A stretch of 64,000 bases of DNA from G963664935 sp963664935 (GCA_963664935.2 CAXXSE010000007.1:930001-994000); one strand, 5' to 3'. Shown: positions 26,509-36,189, counted from the stretch's first letter. A program made the numbers and translations. Notes: a model not told the origin generated them from the sequence alone.

Positions 26509-27423
26509 ATGAACCCCGTTGTTCGCCTGTTTCCTTTAGCGGCTATTGTTCTTTCGTCGATTGCTTATTGTTATCCACTCCCTTTTTCTGAAATAAAATC
26601 TTCCATAATCCCCCTCCTCTCCGTCGTCATGTTCGGGATGGGAATGACCTTGACTTGGGAACATTTTTTGAATGCGGTCCGTCGACCGGCCATTATCGCT
26701 TTGACGGTGATGATTCAGTTTTTACTCATGCCCTTGTTCGCGTTGTTATTATCGACAAGCCTTGGTTTGTCGCCCCAGCACATGGTCGGTATGGTTCTGG
26801 TTGGTAGCAGTGCCGGTGGTACCGCCTCCAATGTGATCTGTTATCTCGCTCGCGGAGATGTTGCTCTGTCGGTCCTCCTAACCATGACATCGACACTGGT
26901 AGCCGTTGTAGCCATGCCTTCGTTGAGCTATCTATATCTACACCAAACGGTCCCCGTGCCTTTTCTCGATATGCTCTGCGGTATTCTTCAGATTGTGTTG
27001 TTACCGGTATTGATAGGCACCGCAATCAATAGTGCATTCAGCCGATTCGTGGATAACGTCAGGCCGGTGCTACCCCTGATTTCGGCGATGGCGATTGTAA
27101 TCATAATTGCCATTATCGTCGGCATAAACCAGAAAAGCATTGCTCAAACCGGCGCGACGATTGTTATCGCGGTCGTTTTACATAATCTAATGGGGCTCAC
27201 TACAGGCTATTTTCTTCCGAAACTAATCGGCTACGACACTAAAATCTGCCGGACGGTCAGCATTGAAGTCGGGATGCAGAATTCAGGACTGAGTGTGGCA
27301 CTGGCGATCAAATATTTCTCCCCAATGGCGGCTTTACCCGGCGCTATCTTTAGTATCTGGCATAACATCAGTGGGTCTTTTTTAGCAGGTTATTGGGCCA
27401 GAAGCATTAAGCTCAAGCTATAA
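26509..27423 (+). CDS. bile acid:sodium symporter (BASS) family transporter
   Basis: 304 residues with about nine hydrophobic helices. Family motifs: MFGMGMTLTWEHF, VGSSAGGTASNVICYLARGD, and SIEVGMQNSGLSVALA. These proteins carry organic anions with sodium; the substrate here is unknown. ATG 26509 gives the normal family length. Confidence 0.9.
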   Translation: MNPVVRLFPLAAIVLSSIAYCYPLPFSEIKSSIIPLLSVVMFGMGMTLTWEHFLNAVRRPAIIALTVMIQFLLMPLFALLLSTSLGLSPQHMVGMVLVGSSAGGTASNVICYLARGDVALSVLLTMTSTLVAVVAMPSLSYLYLHQTVPVPFLDMLCGILQIVLLPVLIGTAINSAFSRFVDNVRPVLPLISAMAIVIIIAIIVGINQKSIAQTGATIVIAVVLHNLMGLTTGYFLPKLIGYDTKICRTVSIEVGMQNSGLSVALAIKYFSPMAALPGAIFSIWHNISGSFLAGYWARSIKLKL

Positions 27424-27516
27424 TTTTATGGTAACCGTTTACGGTTAATGGATCACAGTTAACGATTTCCAATTTTATTATCATCAAATCTACTTTCAGC
27501 GATTCTCGAATACCAA

Positions 27517-27774
27517 ATGAAATATTTGACCGTCCCGTTATTCGTCTTACTCGTTGCGATTTCTCATAACGCCCACACTGAGGAAAAATCCATTGCTGAG
27601 AAGATTGGGAATACAACAGGGGATATTGTGCGACCTGTTACAGAAGGGTTGTTCACCTTAACGAGTCTTGCGAACCAGGGAATTAAAACAATTGAAAACG
27701 TCAAATACGATCTTAGAGACAGCTATTATGATTTTGAATACGATTTCAGAAAAGGTTACCAGCAGGACAATTAA
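27517..27774 (+). CDS. small secreted protein of unknown function
   Basis: 85 residues with a signal peptide (MKYLTVPLFVLLVAISHNAH) and an acidic, Tyr-rich C-terminus (YYDFEYDFRKGYQQD). No family recognised. It stands alone between two unrelated genes. Confidence 0.6.
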   Translation: MKYLTVPLFVLLVAISHNAHTEEKSIAEKIGNTTGDIVRPVTEGLFTLTSLANQGIKTIENVKYDLRDSYYDFEYDFRKGYQQDN

Positions 27775-27821
27775 CCGGCGTAAAGCATCTAATTCTTGAG
27801 ATATTGAGAAGAAACAACCTC

Positions 27822-28214
27822 TTAGTAGTCGACTAGGCGATAAGATTCTACCCCGAGCCAGGCTGCATTTTCCTCAAGAGTCCTGAAAACATTCACATCT
27901 ATCAGCGTCGTCTGTAGCATAATTCCGTACATTCGAGCCATTCCAAAGAGTAAATCCGTCGAAGCTAAAAAACCGGTCCGCACTTCCCGGCCATGGTAGT
28001 TGTCCGAACGTCTTTGGGCCAAAATCCGCATCTCTTGAAAGGTCAGGCAAATACCATCGACATCCGTAAAATTTGCAAATCGATTAAAGCCACCTGGATG
28101 GTTAGTTTCGAATACTTCTATCTCATCTATCGCTTTCGATACCAATTTAAAATTAATAACACCGCTAGGGCGCCAGATCAACACATCTGATTCACTGATC
28201 TTATTCGTATACAC
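27822..28214 (-). CDS. STAS/SpoIIAA-like small protein
   Basis: 130 residues from GTG 28214. VLIWRPSGVINFKLVSKAIDEI followed by RFANFTDVDGICLTFQEMRI has the strand-helix rhythm of SpoIIAA/STAS-like proteins. The resemblance is weak. No partner gene is adjacent. Confidence 0.55.
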   Translation of the reverse strand: MYTNKISESDVLIWRPSGVINFKLVSKAIDEIEVFETNHPGGFNRFANFTDVDGICLTFQEMRILAQRRSDNYHGREVRTGFLASTDLLFGMARMYGIMLQTTLIDVNVFRTLEENAAWLGVESYRLVDY

Positions 28215-28260
28215 TTAGTCGTCTCCATTATTAGGTTTCCAACGTCTCATTTTATCGAAA

Positions 28261-28319
28261 AAAATGGCCTTAAAACTGTTTTCCCTCTTGACGACTCCTG
28301 TTCTCGGACAGCCTCCTAG
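28261..28319 (+). repeat. dispersed repeat R1, copy
   Basis: Begins aaaatggccttaaaactgtt and ends tctcggacagcctcctag, aligning over its full length with the reverse complement of 10981-11040. Confidence 0.6.
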
Positions 28320-28422
28320 TTAGTTATATTTCTCTTTGAATTTCACTGGATTAAAAAAATCCTTGCTTTTGCCTTTAGGCGGTATATACTTTTAGATATA
28401 TTACGCCAGTAAGAGAATACTT

Positions 28423-28656
28423 ATGGACACCAAAGTAGCCAAAATTTTCATGAATGGCCGAAGCCAAGCTGTACGTTTACCGAAAGAGTATCGTTTTGAT
28501 ACTGACGAAGTTTATATCTCAAAACAAGGCCAAAATATCATTCTTTCTGAAAAAAGACCAACATGGGATGAATTCTTTGATTCGAAACCCGCCTTTGACG
28601 ATGATTTTTTAAAAGACAGGCTTGATGTCCAACCACAAGAGAGAAATTTTGATTAA
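28423..28656 (+). CDS. vapB: VapB/VagC antitoxin (AbrB fold)
   Basis: 77 residues: VAKIFMNGRSQAVRLPKEYRF, then DEVYISKQGQNIILSEKRPTWDEFFD, the standard SpoVT/AbrB start and toxin-binding tail. The last base of its TAA is the first base of the vapC ATG. Confidence 0.93.
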   Translation: MDTKVAKIFMNGRSQAVRLPKEYRFDTDEVYISKQGQNIILSEKRPTWDEFFDSKPAFDDDFLKDRLDVQPQERNFD

Positions 28657-29057
28657 TGTATATGCTTGACACCAATATCTGCATATATGTTTTGAAAAAC
28701 CACTCCGACAAACTACGGCATAAATTCAAGGCCACAAACGATATTTGCATTTCATCAGTAACCTACGGTGAGCTATGCTTCGGCATTGAGAATGGAGATA
28801 TTTCCATGAGGAAGGCACGCTGGAAACAGCTTGATATTTTCACGCTAAGGTTACTCATTGAATCTTGGGGAGAAGATGCTGCAAGACATTATGGTTCTAT
28901 TAGAGCACTACTAAAAAAACAGGATACTCCGATTGGTAATAATGACCTTTTAATTGCCGCTCATGCTCGAAGCCTGAAAGCTGTAATGGTTACAAACAAT
29001 ATTCAAGAATTTAATAGAGTTCCTGACCTTTCCGTAGAAAATTGGGTATTTGAGTAA
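28656..29057 (+). CDS. vapC: VapC ribonuclease toxin (PIN domain)
   Basis: 133 residues. MLDTNICIYVLKN (first Asp), SSVTYGELCFGIE (Glu), GNNDLLIAAHA (Asp) and VTNNIQEF near the end. The third acidic position is Asn, a common variation. VapC enzymes cut tRNA or rRNA. The pair seems complete. Confidence 0.92.
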   Translation: MYMLDTNICIYVLKNHSDKLRHKFKATNDICISSVTYGELCFGIENGDISMRKARWKQLDIFTLRLLIESWGEDAARHYGSIRALLKKQDTPIGNNDLLIAAHARSLKAVMVTNNIQEFNRVPDLSVENWVFE

Positions 29058-29059
29058 GA

Positions 29060-29141
29060 GCTCAAAAACTGTGATTATATGATGCGCTGATAGATGTTGA
29101 CGAATTGGGACAGGAGTACCTTGATCGAACAGCACTTTCAC
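29060..29141 (-). pseudogene. DUF5615 PIN-like toxin, N-terminal fragment
   Basis: From GTG 29141: MKVLFDQGTPVPIRQHLSAH, then HIITVFELL, the start of DUF5615 proteins. The rest is missing, replaced by the vapC gene end. It begins one base after the DUF433 stop. Confidence 0.65.
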
Positions 29142-29236
29142 TCAAGCAACATCCAAACTCCGAGCCGCATGTTCCAATACTTCACGTGCTTGTTTCTTCT
29201 TGACTCCGGGAAACCACTCGATAAATTCCGAAACAA
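29142..29236 (-). pseudogene. DUF433 antitoxin, C-terminal fragment
   Basis: The frame EFIEWFPGVKKKQAREVLEH then AARSLDVA matches the end of DUF433 antitoxins, which pair with DUF5615 toxins. Its N-terminus is lost at the start of the repeat-rich border of the RAYT element B. Confidence 0.65.
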
Positions 29237-29268
29237 GAAAGGGGTCACGAAAGGAAGAAAGGGGTCAA

Positions 29269-30122
29269 GAAAGGCGTCAAGTCTTTTCTTCAATTATTAG
29301 CTATACTATCTTCCTCCATGGCCCGTCCGTTACGCATAAATTACCCTGGCGCTTGGTACCACGTAATGAATCGTGGCGGTGGGTATCGAACCATTTTAAA
29401 CGACGATCACCAGCGTTGTGTTTTTCTGGAATTACTTGCGGATTTGAACCGTATGTTCCAATTGGAAATCCATGTATACTTGCTGAATGTGAGCCGACAC
29501 ATCCACTTAAATCCTGCCGCCGCCGGATTGGTTGAGAGAGCATCGGATTATCCGTGGTCAAGTTATCGTGGGTATGTCGGGGATGGATTGGTTCCGAAAT
29601 GGCTACACGTGGATTTTGTTCTTGGCATGATCGGACAAGGCCAAAGACAGGAACAGTACCGAAGCTTTGTGGAGGCGGGTATCGACGAAGAAACGGCAAC
29701 ATTTTTCGGCAAACGTAAACGGCTTTCAATTCTCGGTAGCGATGGGTTTCGGACGCATCTAATGTCGAATTTGGACAGCGATCCAGAAATTCCCGAAACA
29801 CGAGAAGCGGTTAGTACACCTTCGCTATCGCTTATCGTGACTACGGTCGCAGATATATTTTCTGTTTCGGAAGAAGAAATACTCCGAACTGGATCGCGGG
29901 GAAGGGGAAGGAGAAACCTGGGTCGAATGGCCGCCATTTATATTACGCGAAAAATCGCAGGTTACCCACTCAATGAAATTGCCTCGTATTTTGGGTTGGG
30001 CCATTATGCAAGCGTGTCAGGGATTGTTATACGATGCTAAAGAGCAATCGAAATCGACATAAGATTGGCGGATATGATTAATGATACGGCAAATAAAATA
30101 AAAGCAAAGATTTGATCCTTTC
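29269..30122 (+). mobile_element. RAYT-type element, copy B, internally deleted
   Basis: Ends gaaaggcgtcaagtcttt (29269-29286) and, at the right, aaagatttgatcctttc (30106-30122) match those of copy A. Two more gaaaggggtca motifs precede it at 29237 and 29257, so left ends are stacked. Overall highly similar to 1099-2126. Confidence 0.75.
29318..30115 (+). pseudogene. RAYT transposase copy B: 174-bp in-frame deletion and nonsense mutation
   Basis: Compared with copy A, 58 codons including the HUH catalytic motif are missing between short atgcata-like repeats, fusing LEIHVY to LLNVSRHIHLNP. A TAA at 30038 stands where copy A has CAA, a C-to-T change. So the protein cannot be active. Copies A and B were damaged independently. 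Confidence 0.8.
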
Positions 30123-30192
30123 TTCACAAAGCTGATCCGTGGTACTGAGTATCATAGACATCAAGACCCACATAGATTATATTCTGTTTCAT
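30123..30192 (-). pseudogene. IS110-type transposase, N-terminal fragment
   Basis: From ATG 30192 with a GGAGAAG site upstream: MKQNIIYVGLDVYDTQYHGS, like the RuvC-type start of IS110 transposases (VGLDV with the first Asp). It is cut by the right end of RAYT copy B. Confidence 0.6.
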
Positions 30193-30370
30193 AGACGCTT
30201 CTCCTTCAATTATTCGTGCTCGGTGGATATTAGCACTTTGAGGTATCCATTCTTTATGGTAGCCCTCGGTTTAGATTAGGATGGGGCGTCTATATCTTCT
30301 ATTTTAGGAATATTTAGGTTGCTTTCCAACAAAATATACAGACACTTTAAATGATAGTTATTTCGTACAC

Positions 30371-31444
30371 GTGAAAATTTTATCCGGCACTGCTCCTAAA
30401 AATATTCTAATTCGCGGCCCTAACCCTATAGGTGATTTGGTTATGGCTACAGCGAGTTTTCTTGATATAAGACACCAATTCCCTGAGGCACAAATTACGC
30501 TACTTGTCAGAAATGCGCAATCAAAGGTGATAAATGGTAGTGATTTTTTCGATGAGTTACTTATTGACGATAGTTCGTTCGGACTGGGCCACCTCGTCCG
30601 ACTTATAAATAATTTAAGAAAAAAACAATTTGATCTCTGCCTACTGTTTACTAATTCCTTACGTACTGCTTTTGTAATGACTGTCGCGGGTATTCCCGCT
30701 CGCATAGGTTTTGCCAAAGGTGGACAAAGCTTTTTTCTTACCCAAGCAATCGAGCCTATATTAAGTAAAGAACTCAAAAAGAAATGGCAGCCCATGCCCA
30801 TGCCGATGCCCAAGATATATAGTAGGTTGTGTGAAGCGATTGGCGTTAAAACTACTCATAGCTGGCCGCAATTAACGGTGACAAAAACGTGTGAAGATCA
30901 AGCTACTGCGTTAAAACAATCGTTAGCCATTGCGACAAACGAACGACTGATTGGTTTAGTCCCAGGCGCATCATTTGGTCAAAGTAAATTATGGCCTTCG
31001 ACCCATTTTGCTGCAACTGCCGATCATCTTAGCGAAACCTATAGTCTACGGACAATTATCCTGAGCGGGCCGGGTGAGGAAAAAATAACTAAAGAACTTG
31101 CGGCCGCAATGAAAACCAGGCCCATCGTTACAGATAAACCAATTAATCTGGACGTACTCAAGCCCATCATTCGGGATTTGGCTCTATTGGTAGCAACCGA
31201 CACCGGTCCGAGACATTTTGCTACCGCCTTTAAAGTACCAACAGTCGTGGTAATGGGGCCAACAGACCCAAGATGGAGTGGTGTGAACCTGGATTATCAG
31301 GAAGTTGTGCGACACGACGTATCATGTGGCCCTTGTCATAAGAAGATTTGTCCGGAAGATCATCGTTGTATGATTGGGATTACTCCCGGAGAAGTCATAA
31401 TGAAAGTCGAAGCGTTGGACCATCGGCTTGGGATTTTTAAATGA
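30371..31444 (+). CDS. glycosyltransferase family 9 (heptosyltransferase-like)
   Basis: 357 residues from GTG 30371. IRGPNPIGDLVMATASFLDIR at the N-terminus, GLVPGASFGQSKLWPSTHFA in the middle, and VATDTGPRHFATAFKVPTVV at the nucleotide-sugar site are GT9 features. The end CGPCHKKICPEDHRCMIGITP resembles WaaF. GT9 enzymes transfer heptose from ADP-heptose. The enzyme lies upstream of an oxidoreductase and a radical SAM protein rather than in a standard LPS core cluster, so its acceptor is uncertain. Confidence 0.88.
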   Translation: MKILSGTAPKNILIRGPNPIGDLVMATASFLDIRHQFPEAQITLLVRNAQSKVINGSDFFDELLIDDSSFGLGHLVRLINNLRKKQFDLCLLFTNSLRTAFVMTVAGIPARIGFAKGGQSFFLTQAIEPILSKELKKKWQPMPMPMPKIYSRLCEAIGVKTTHSWPQLTVTKTCEDQATALKQSLAIATNERLIGLVPGASFGQSKLWPSTHFAATADHLSETYSLRTIILSGPGEEKITKELAAAMKTRPIVTDKPINLDVLKPIIRDLALLVATDTGPRHFATAFKVPTVVVMGPTDPRWSGVNLDYQEVVRHDVSCGPCHKKICPEDHRCMIGITPGEVIMKVEALDHRLGIFK

Positions 31445-31574
31445 GGCAATGCTTAGACTATAAACTCATCTGCAACTCAGTTAGCATAAAAATCATCATT
31501 GAAACCAAACATCAGTCTTTAAACGTTGACCTTAGCACTAACAACAGTAGCTTATTCATTCGTCGGAAAAATCA

Positions 31575-32522
31575 GTGGTCCTTCGGGTTGTCATTGTAGG
31601 TGCACGTCGCCGTCGTCAGGGAATTGGAGAATTTTTGGCCCACGCTTTTTCGAAGGCCGACGCAAAAGTCGTTGCAGTTGTGGGTACAACAGCCGAGACT
31701 TCAGCCAAAGCCCAGGCGAATTTACTAGAACAATACGGAATTAGGTGTGCCGCTTACAATTCGCTGGCTCCTGCCTTAGAAAGGGAAGAACCTGATATTG
31801 TTGTTATCTGCACGCCATATGAGTCTCATCTTCAGCAATTAAAGATGGTACAAGGTGCAGGTGCAAATTGTTTGTGTGAAAAGCCCCTTATCTGGGGAAG
31901 CGAGAATAATAATGTTTCGGAAACTAGTCATATTGTTGACGGATTTATTCGTAAAAAGTGTTATTTGTCATTAGTGACCCAATGGCCTTACACACTGTCA
32001 TCATTTTATGAACTCTACCCTGGCATTAAGAGACAACCTGTAACTGAATTTAAGATGTTGTTGAGCCCAATCCGGCCAGGGCTTGATATGATTTTGGATG
32101 CGGCACCTCATCTGTTGAGCATGTTGTACGCGCTGGTTGGCAACGGAAAGATTCTCACGCCAAAACTACATTTTACTGATAAAAGCCAGCGTCAGATGAA
32201 CCTAATGTTCGACTATCAACATTCTGGTGATGGTAATATCACAGTCGATTTTTCAGCAACTGTTTGTGAGGATATACCTCGACCAGCATCGTATAGTATT
32301 AATGGCCACACGCTATCGCGTAGGATAGTATTACCCGACTATAGTATTTGGTTTGAAGGAAATGAAAAAAGTGTAGAAGCGATCGATCCATTAAATTTAT
32401 TAGTGGCAGATTTTATGAAAAAGATAGTTAACCAGTGTGCGATTGATCGCCAAGCGATTATTGCGAACATAGAAGCACTTGAACTATTGAATAAAACTGC
32501 ATTAAACACGCTAGATATATAA
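31575..32522 (+). CDS. Gfo/Idh/MocA-family oxidoreductase
   Basis: 315 residues from GTG 31575. The Rossmann start (RVVIVGARRRRQGIGEFLA) is slightly unusual because GARRRRQG replaces the common GxGxxG. IVVICTPYESHLQQLK and CLCEKPLIW carry the catalytic Lys of the EKP motif. Such enzymes oxidise or reduce sugars with NAD(P). Located between GT9 and radical SAM genes, it probably acts on a nucleotide sugar or sugar intermediate of the same pathway. Confidence 0.85.
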   Translation: MVLRVVIVGARRRRQGIGEFLAHAFSKADAKVVAVVGTTAETSAKAQANLLEQYGIRCAAYNSLAPALEREEPDIVVICTPYESHLQQLKMVQGAGANCLCEKPLIWGSENNNVSETSHIVDGFIRKKCYLSLVTQWPYTLSSFYELYPGIKRQPVTEFKMLLSPIRPGLDMILDAAPHLLSMLYALVGNGKILTPKLHFTDKSQRQMNLMFDYQHSGDGNITVDFSATVCEDIPRPASYSINGHTLSRRIVLPDYSIWFEGNEKSVEAIDPLNLLVADFMKKIVNQCAIDRQAIIANIEALELLNKTALNTLDI

Positions 32523-32570
32523 CGGTATGTTTATGTGTAGCATGATAGAAATTTATCTGAGAAATTAATT

Positions 32571-33920
32571 ATGGCAAACGAAATGCCCGTAAATACGACG
32601 AACGATAGCGATGAATTGGCACAATCAAAGGCTGATTCGTCCGGTATGACACCGAATTCTAACAACAATGTTGAGCGCCATGTCGAATTGTCAAAAATTC
32701 ATGACTTTGCATCCAAGTTACAGCAACCCGAAATTCTGAAAGTAGTCAGAGAATACGTTGAGTGGCAAGCCGGATGTCGTAACCCTAAGGGTGGAAAATA
32801 TTCTGAACTTGAAAAAAATCGAGTACCTGATTTCGCACCGGTATCTATTAATCTGGATATAACAACAGCATGTAATTTTGCCTGTGATCACTGTGTTGAT
32901 AAAGATATTTTAAATACAAGAACGAAATACAACCATGCAGCCCTACTTGATTCTATCAAATTGATGGCTAAGAAAGGTCTGCGTTCAGTCATTATAATTG
33001 GTGGTGGTGAGCCGACTGTTTATCCCAAGTTTGGTGAAACTGTTCGATTAATAAAGTCGTTAGGTTTGCAAGTATCAGTTGTCTCAAATGGGTCGCGTTT
33101 GCGCCGAATATTAGAAATAGCCGATTGTCTTGACGAAAATGATTGGGTACGACTTTCTCTAGATTCAGGCAGTAACAGCGTATTTCAGGCGATGCATCTG
33201 CCTAAACAACCAATATCCCTTGATCAGATATGCGAAGAAGTTCCCAAAATAAAGGCGGTTAACCCGAGATTTAAAATCGGCTTTTCATTCATCGTTACCT
33301 GGAAGGGAGCGTCAATCAACGACGCAAATATAATAGAAAATATTCATGAAATGGTGGAGGCTGCTAAACGAGCCAAACAATATGGTTTTGATTATATTGC
33401 TTACAAACCCTTTTTAACACGCGCCGAGGCCAATAACGCTGAAGTTGTAGATCTGCGATTTATTAATAAGCACCTTGACGAAATCATTGCCCGAATTCGT
33501 TCACAGGTAGATGAAGCAAAACAACTGGAAGATGATAAATTTAAAGTTTATGAAACAACAAACCTAAAGGTATTGGAAAACAGGAGTCATGAATCCTATA
33601 CAAATCAACCGAAGACATGCCATATGCAATTTTTCAGGCAAGTGCTAAGCCCTTTGGGTATGTACAATTGTCCTGTTTATCGCAACCAACCCCATGGTCG
33701 GATTGGTGGTAAAGATTCCTATGCGTCAACTGAAAACTTTAACGAAACGCGAGAACGAACAGCTACTCTAATCGATCAATTTAATGCCACGAAGCAATGT
33801 AAAGAAGTTTCTTGCTTATACAATCACGTTAACTGGTGGATAGAAGATCTTATCCAATATCCTGAGAAACTTGATTCTGTAGTACCACTTATTGATTCGG
33901 AACCAGATTATTTCCTTTAA
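32571..33920 (+). CDS. radical SAM protein with C-terminal cysteine region
   Basis: 449 residues. The cluster motif is CNFACDHC (CxxxCxxC), followed by SVIIIGGGEPTVYPKF and SVVSNGSRLRR, the SAM-binding GGE strand. The C-terminus has further Cys (KTCHMQFF, YNCPVY, KQCKEVSCLYNHVNWW), suggesting a SPASM/twitch-like auxiliary cluster. Substrate unknown. The first 80 residues are hydrophilic. It is 49 bp after the oxidoreductase and likely cotranscribed. Confidence 0.85.
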   Translation: MANEMPVNTTNDSDELAQSKADSSGMTPNSNNNVERHVELSKIHDFASKLQQPEILKVVREYVEWQAGCRNPKGGKYSELEKNRVPDFAPVSINLDITTACNFACDHCVDKDILNTRTKYNHAALLDSIKLMAKKGLRSVIIIGGGEPTVYPKFGETVRLIKSLGLQVSVVSNGSRLRRILEIADCLDENDWVRLSLDSGSNSVFQAMHLPKQPISLDQICEEVPKIKAVNPRFKIGFSFIVTWKGASINDANIIENIHEMVEAAKRAKQYGFDYIAYKPFLTRAEANNAEVVDLRFINKHLDEIIARIRSQVDEAKQLEDDKFKVYETTNLKVLENRSHESYTNQPKTCHMQFFRQVLSPLGMYNCPVYRNQPHGRIGGKDSYASTENFNETRERTATLIDQFNATKQCKEVSCLYNHVNWWIEDLIQYPEKLDSVVPLIDSEPDYFL

Positions 33921-34011
33921 TGCTACCTCGAAGCTAACAAGGATTAACTCCTACAATATGTGCGTCCATACGAAAAGACGTTTGTCAAAACCAAATTAAA
34001 GCAATAAAAAA

Positions 34012-34503
34012 TCAAATGACTCTATCTGGTTTAGCCAGTTCTTCGAGCATAGCCGTAGTACTGTGATCTTTAGTGTCGCCGACAAGCTCAACCCGACCAC
34101 CAAAAGCCTCAACAATAGCGCGTTCTGGGATCTGACCCAGCGTATAATCGGTTCCTTTGGTGTGAATATGTGGACGGAATAACTCTAAAAGCGAATTGGG
34201 TGTGTCGTTACTTAAAGGCACAACAAAATCGACAACTGCTAGGGCGGCGATTATTTCAAAACGCTCAACATCAGGATTCACCGGTTGTCGATCAGATTTT
34301 ATACGACTCATTGATTCGTCGGTATTGACTGCGACAATAAGACAATCACCCAAAGATTTTGCTGCGCTAAGGTAACGAATGTGGCCAACATGCAAAAGCT
34401 CAAAACAACCATTGGCAAAAACTATTGTTTTGCCACTTTCCCGTAAACTGTTGATGTGGGGACTCAGTTCTTTTGGGTCAAGGTAAATATTTCCAATACT
34501 CAT
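34012..34503 (-). CDS. rfaE2: cytidylyltransferase-like, heptose-1-phosphate adenylyltransferase
   Basis: 163 residues from ATG 34503 (MSIGNIYLDPKELSPHINSL). IVFANGCFELLHVGHIRYLS carries the HxGH nucleotidyl-transfer motif, followed by LIVAVNTDESMSRIKSDRQPV, close to the C-terminal half of HldE/RfaE. No kinase domain is fused. It should produce ADP-heptose from heptose-1-phosphate, but related enzymes use other sugars. It converges with the GT9-radical SAM genes. Confidence 0.8.
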   Translation of the reverse strand: MSIGNIYLDPKELSPHINSLRESGKTIVFANGCFELLHVGHIRYLSAAKSLGDCLIVAVNTDESMSRIKSDRQPVNPDVERFEIIAALAVVDFVVPLSNDTPNSLLELFRPHIHTKGTDYTLGQIPERAIVEAFGGRVELVGDTKDHSTTAMLEELAKPDRVI

Positions 34504-34695
34504 AAACGCTATTTTAACAGACGATTTAAGTATAAGCGCTAGCCAAAATTCCACGCTCTTTTGCTCACAAAACCACCGGGGGTGGTTTTGAACGGCGAAT
34601 GCCGTCCGAAGGGTGAAAATCAGGGAGGGTTTTCGTAAACGGGTGTTCGATTTTGCAATTATTATTGGACTTTGTTTGACGTTTGTTTTAGCTGA

Positions 34696-36051
34696 TTACT
34701 TCCCGATACAAAACCCCGAAAATATTACACCAAGTAAATCGTCCGATGTAAACTCCCCGGTTATTGTCGATAGTGTGTTTTGGGCGAGACGTAAGTCTTC
34801 AGCCAACAATTCACATTGGACGTTTCGCCCAAGAGAATTAACTGCACTGTGGATATAATTTTCAGTTTCATCCAAAGCAACGAGGTGGCGTCGTCTTGCT
34901 GTAAAAACCGCTTCAGTATTTTGTTCGAACCCTACACACTGTTTCAAGTGGTCTATTAGTAAGTCGGTTCCCTGATTATATTTGATCGACATAAAGATTT
35001 CGGTATGTTCTGATGTATCGACACGCTTTGGTTTAATTCCGGTTAAATCAATTTTATTGAAAATCTTGGTAATTTTGAGGGGGTTTGGAAATGTTGCGAG
35101 TAATTTACGATCATCGCTTGAAATAACGCTATCGACAATATAGAGTAACCGGTCCGCTTTTTCGATTTCCTTATAGGCGCGTTTAATACCTTCTTTTTCG
35201 ATTTGGTTTTCCGTCTGTCGAAGGCCCGCGGTGTCGATAATATGGAGTGGCATACCTTCGATCTGGATGGTTTCGCGAAGTACATCACGGGTGGTTCCTT
35301 CCCACTTGGTAACGATGGCTGTTTCATTTCCGGCCAAGAAATTGAGCAGACTGGATTTTCCGGCGTTGGGTCGTCCGGCGATCACGATAGTCATGCCGTT
35401 GCGAAGTAAACTACCTTTTTGAGCGGTTTTTTTTAAGGATGCAATACTGGACAGTAATTCGTGCAGGCGTTTTTCAATATTACCATCACTTAGAAAATCG
35501 ATATCTTCATCGACAAAATCGATTGATGCTTCAGTGTACATTCGAAGATCGACAAGTACGTCTTTGATAGACTTTATCCTTTTAGAAAACTCTCCTTGCA
35601 ATGATCGTTGGGCGCATCGTGCTGCTTTTTCGGTATCGCTTTCGATTAAATCCGCGATGGCTTCGGCTTGCGTTAAATCAAGCTTATTATTTAAAAACGC
35701 TCGTTCGGTAAATTCACCAGGCCTCGCCATTCTCGCGCCTAAACAGCATAAGCGTTTTAATAACATGTCCATGACCACAATCCCACCATGGCCCTGAAGT
35801 TCTAAGACGTTTTCACCGGTATACGAATGGGGCGCAGGGAAATAAATTGCTATTCCTGAATCAATGACGGAGTTGTCAGAATCGATAAAGGAACTCCTAT
35901 GTGCACTACGAGGATTGGGTAAAAAACCTAAAATCCCTTGCATAAGGCTCTGAATATTTGAGCCTGATACTTTAACGATGCCCACAGCACCTTTTCCTGG
36001 AGGTGTGGCTAACGCTACAATCGTTTCAGTATTGGGTGATAATCCGGACAA
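34696..36051 (-). CDS. mnmE: tRNA modification GTPase MnmE
   Basis: 451 residues. N-terminal domain (ETIVALATPPGKGAVGIVKVSG, ARPGEFTERAFLNNKLDLTQAEA), G1 motif GRPNAGKSSLLN, GTTRD, DTAGLR, NKID, and the C-terminal FCIGK motif. With MnmG it modifies the wobble uridine of tRNAs. Standard last gene of the rpmH-rnpA-yidC-mnmE block. Confidence 0.96.
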   Translation of the reverse strand: MSGLSPNTETIVALATPPGKGAVGIVKVSGSNIQSLMQGILGFLPNPRSAHRSSFIDSDNSVIDSGIAIYFPAPHSYTGENVLELQGHGGIVVMDMLLKRLCCLGARMARPGEFTERAFLNNKLDLTQAEAIADLIESDTEKAARCAQRSLQGEFSKRIKSIKDVLVDLRMYTEASIDFVDEDIDFLSDGNIEKRLHELLSSIASLKKTAQKGSLLRNGMTIVIAGRPNAGKSSLLNFLAGNETAIVTKWEGTTRDVLRETIQIEGMPLHIIDTAGLRQTENQIEKEGIKRAYKEIEKADRLLYIVDSVISSDDRKLLATFPNPLKITKIFNKIDLTGIKPKRVDTSEHTEIFMSIKYNQGTDLLIDHLKQCVGFEQNTEAVFTARRRHLVALDETENYIHSAVNSLGRNVQCELLAEDLRLAQNTLSTITGEFTSDDLLGVIFSGFCIGK

Positions 36052-36112
36052 ATCTACAATGCTTGTAACCCAATTCGTCTCTTCAATACAGATAGCAGCG
36101 TTGCAAGCTATA

Positions 36113-36141
36113 TAGGTTGGATAAACGTTGCGTCATCCGAC
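36113..36141 (+). repeat. single REP-like arm
   Basis: taggttggataaacgttgcg followed by tcatccgac, closely similar to one arm of the palindrome at 11157-11239. Here the second arm is missing. Confidence 0.5.
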
Positions 36142-36189
36142 TTCTTGGCTGGGAATGGCGATTTTCTGGAGGACGAGCAGAATAGTTCC

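Noticed and set aside
34613..34858. 81-codon plus-strand ORF beside mnmE
   Set aside because: It overlaps the 3' end of mnmE on the opposite strand and has no family features, although its start has a hydrophobic stretch.
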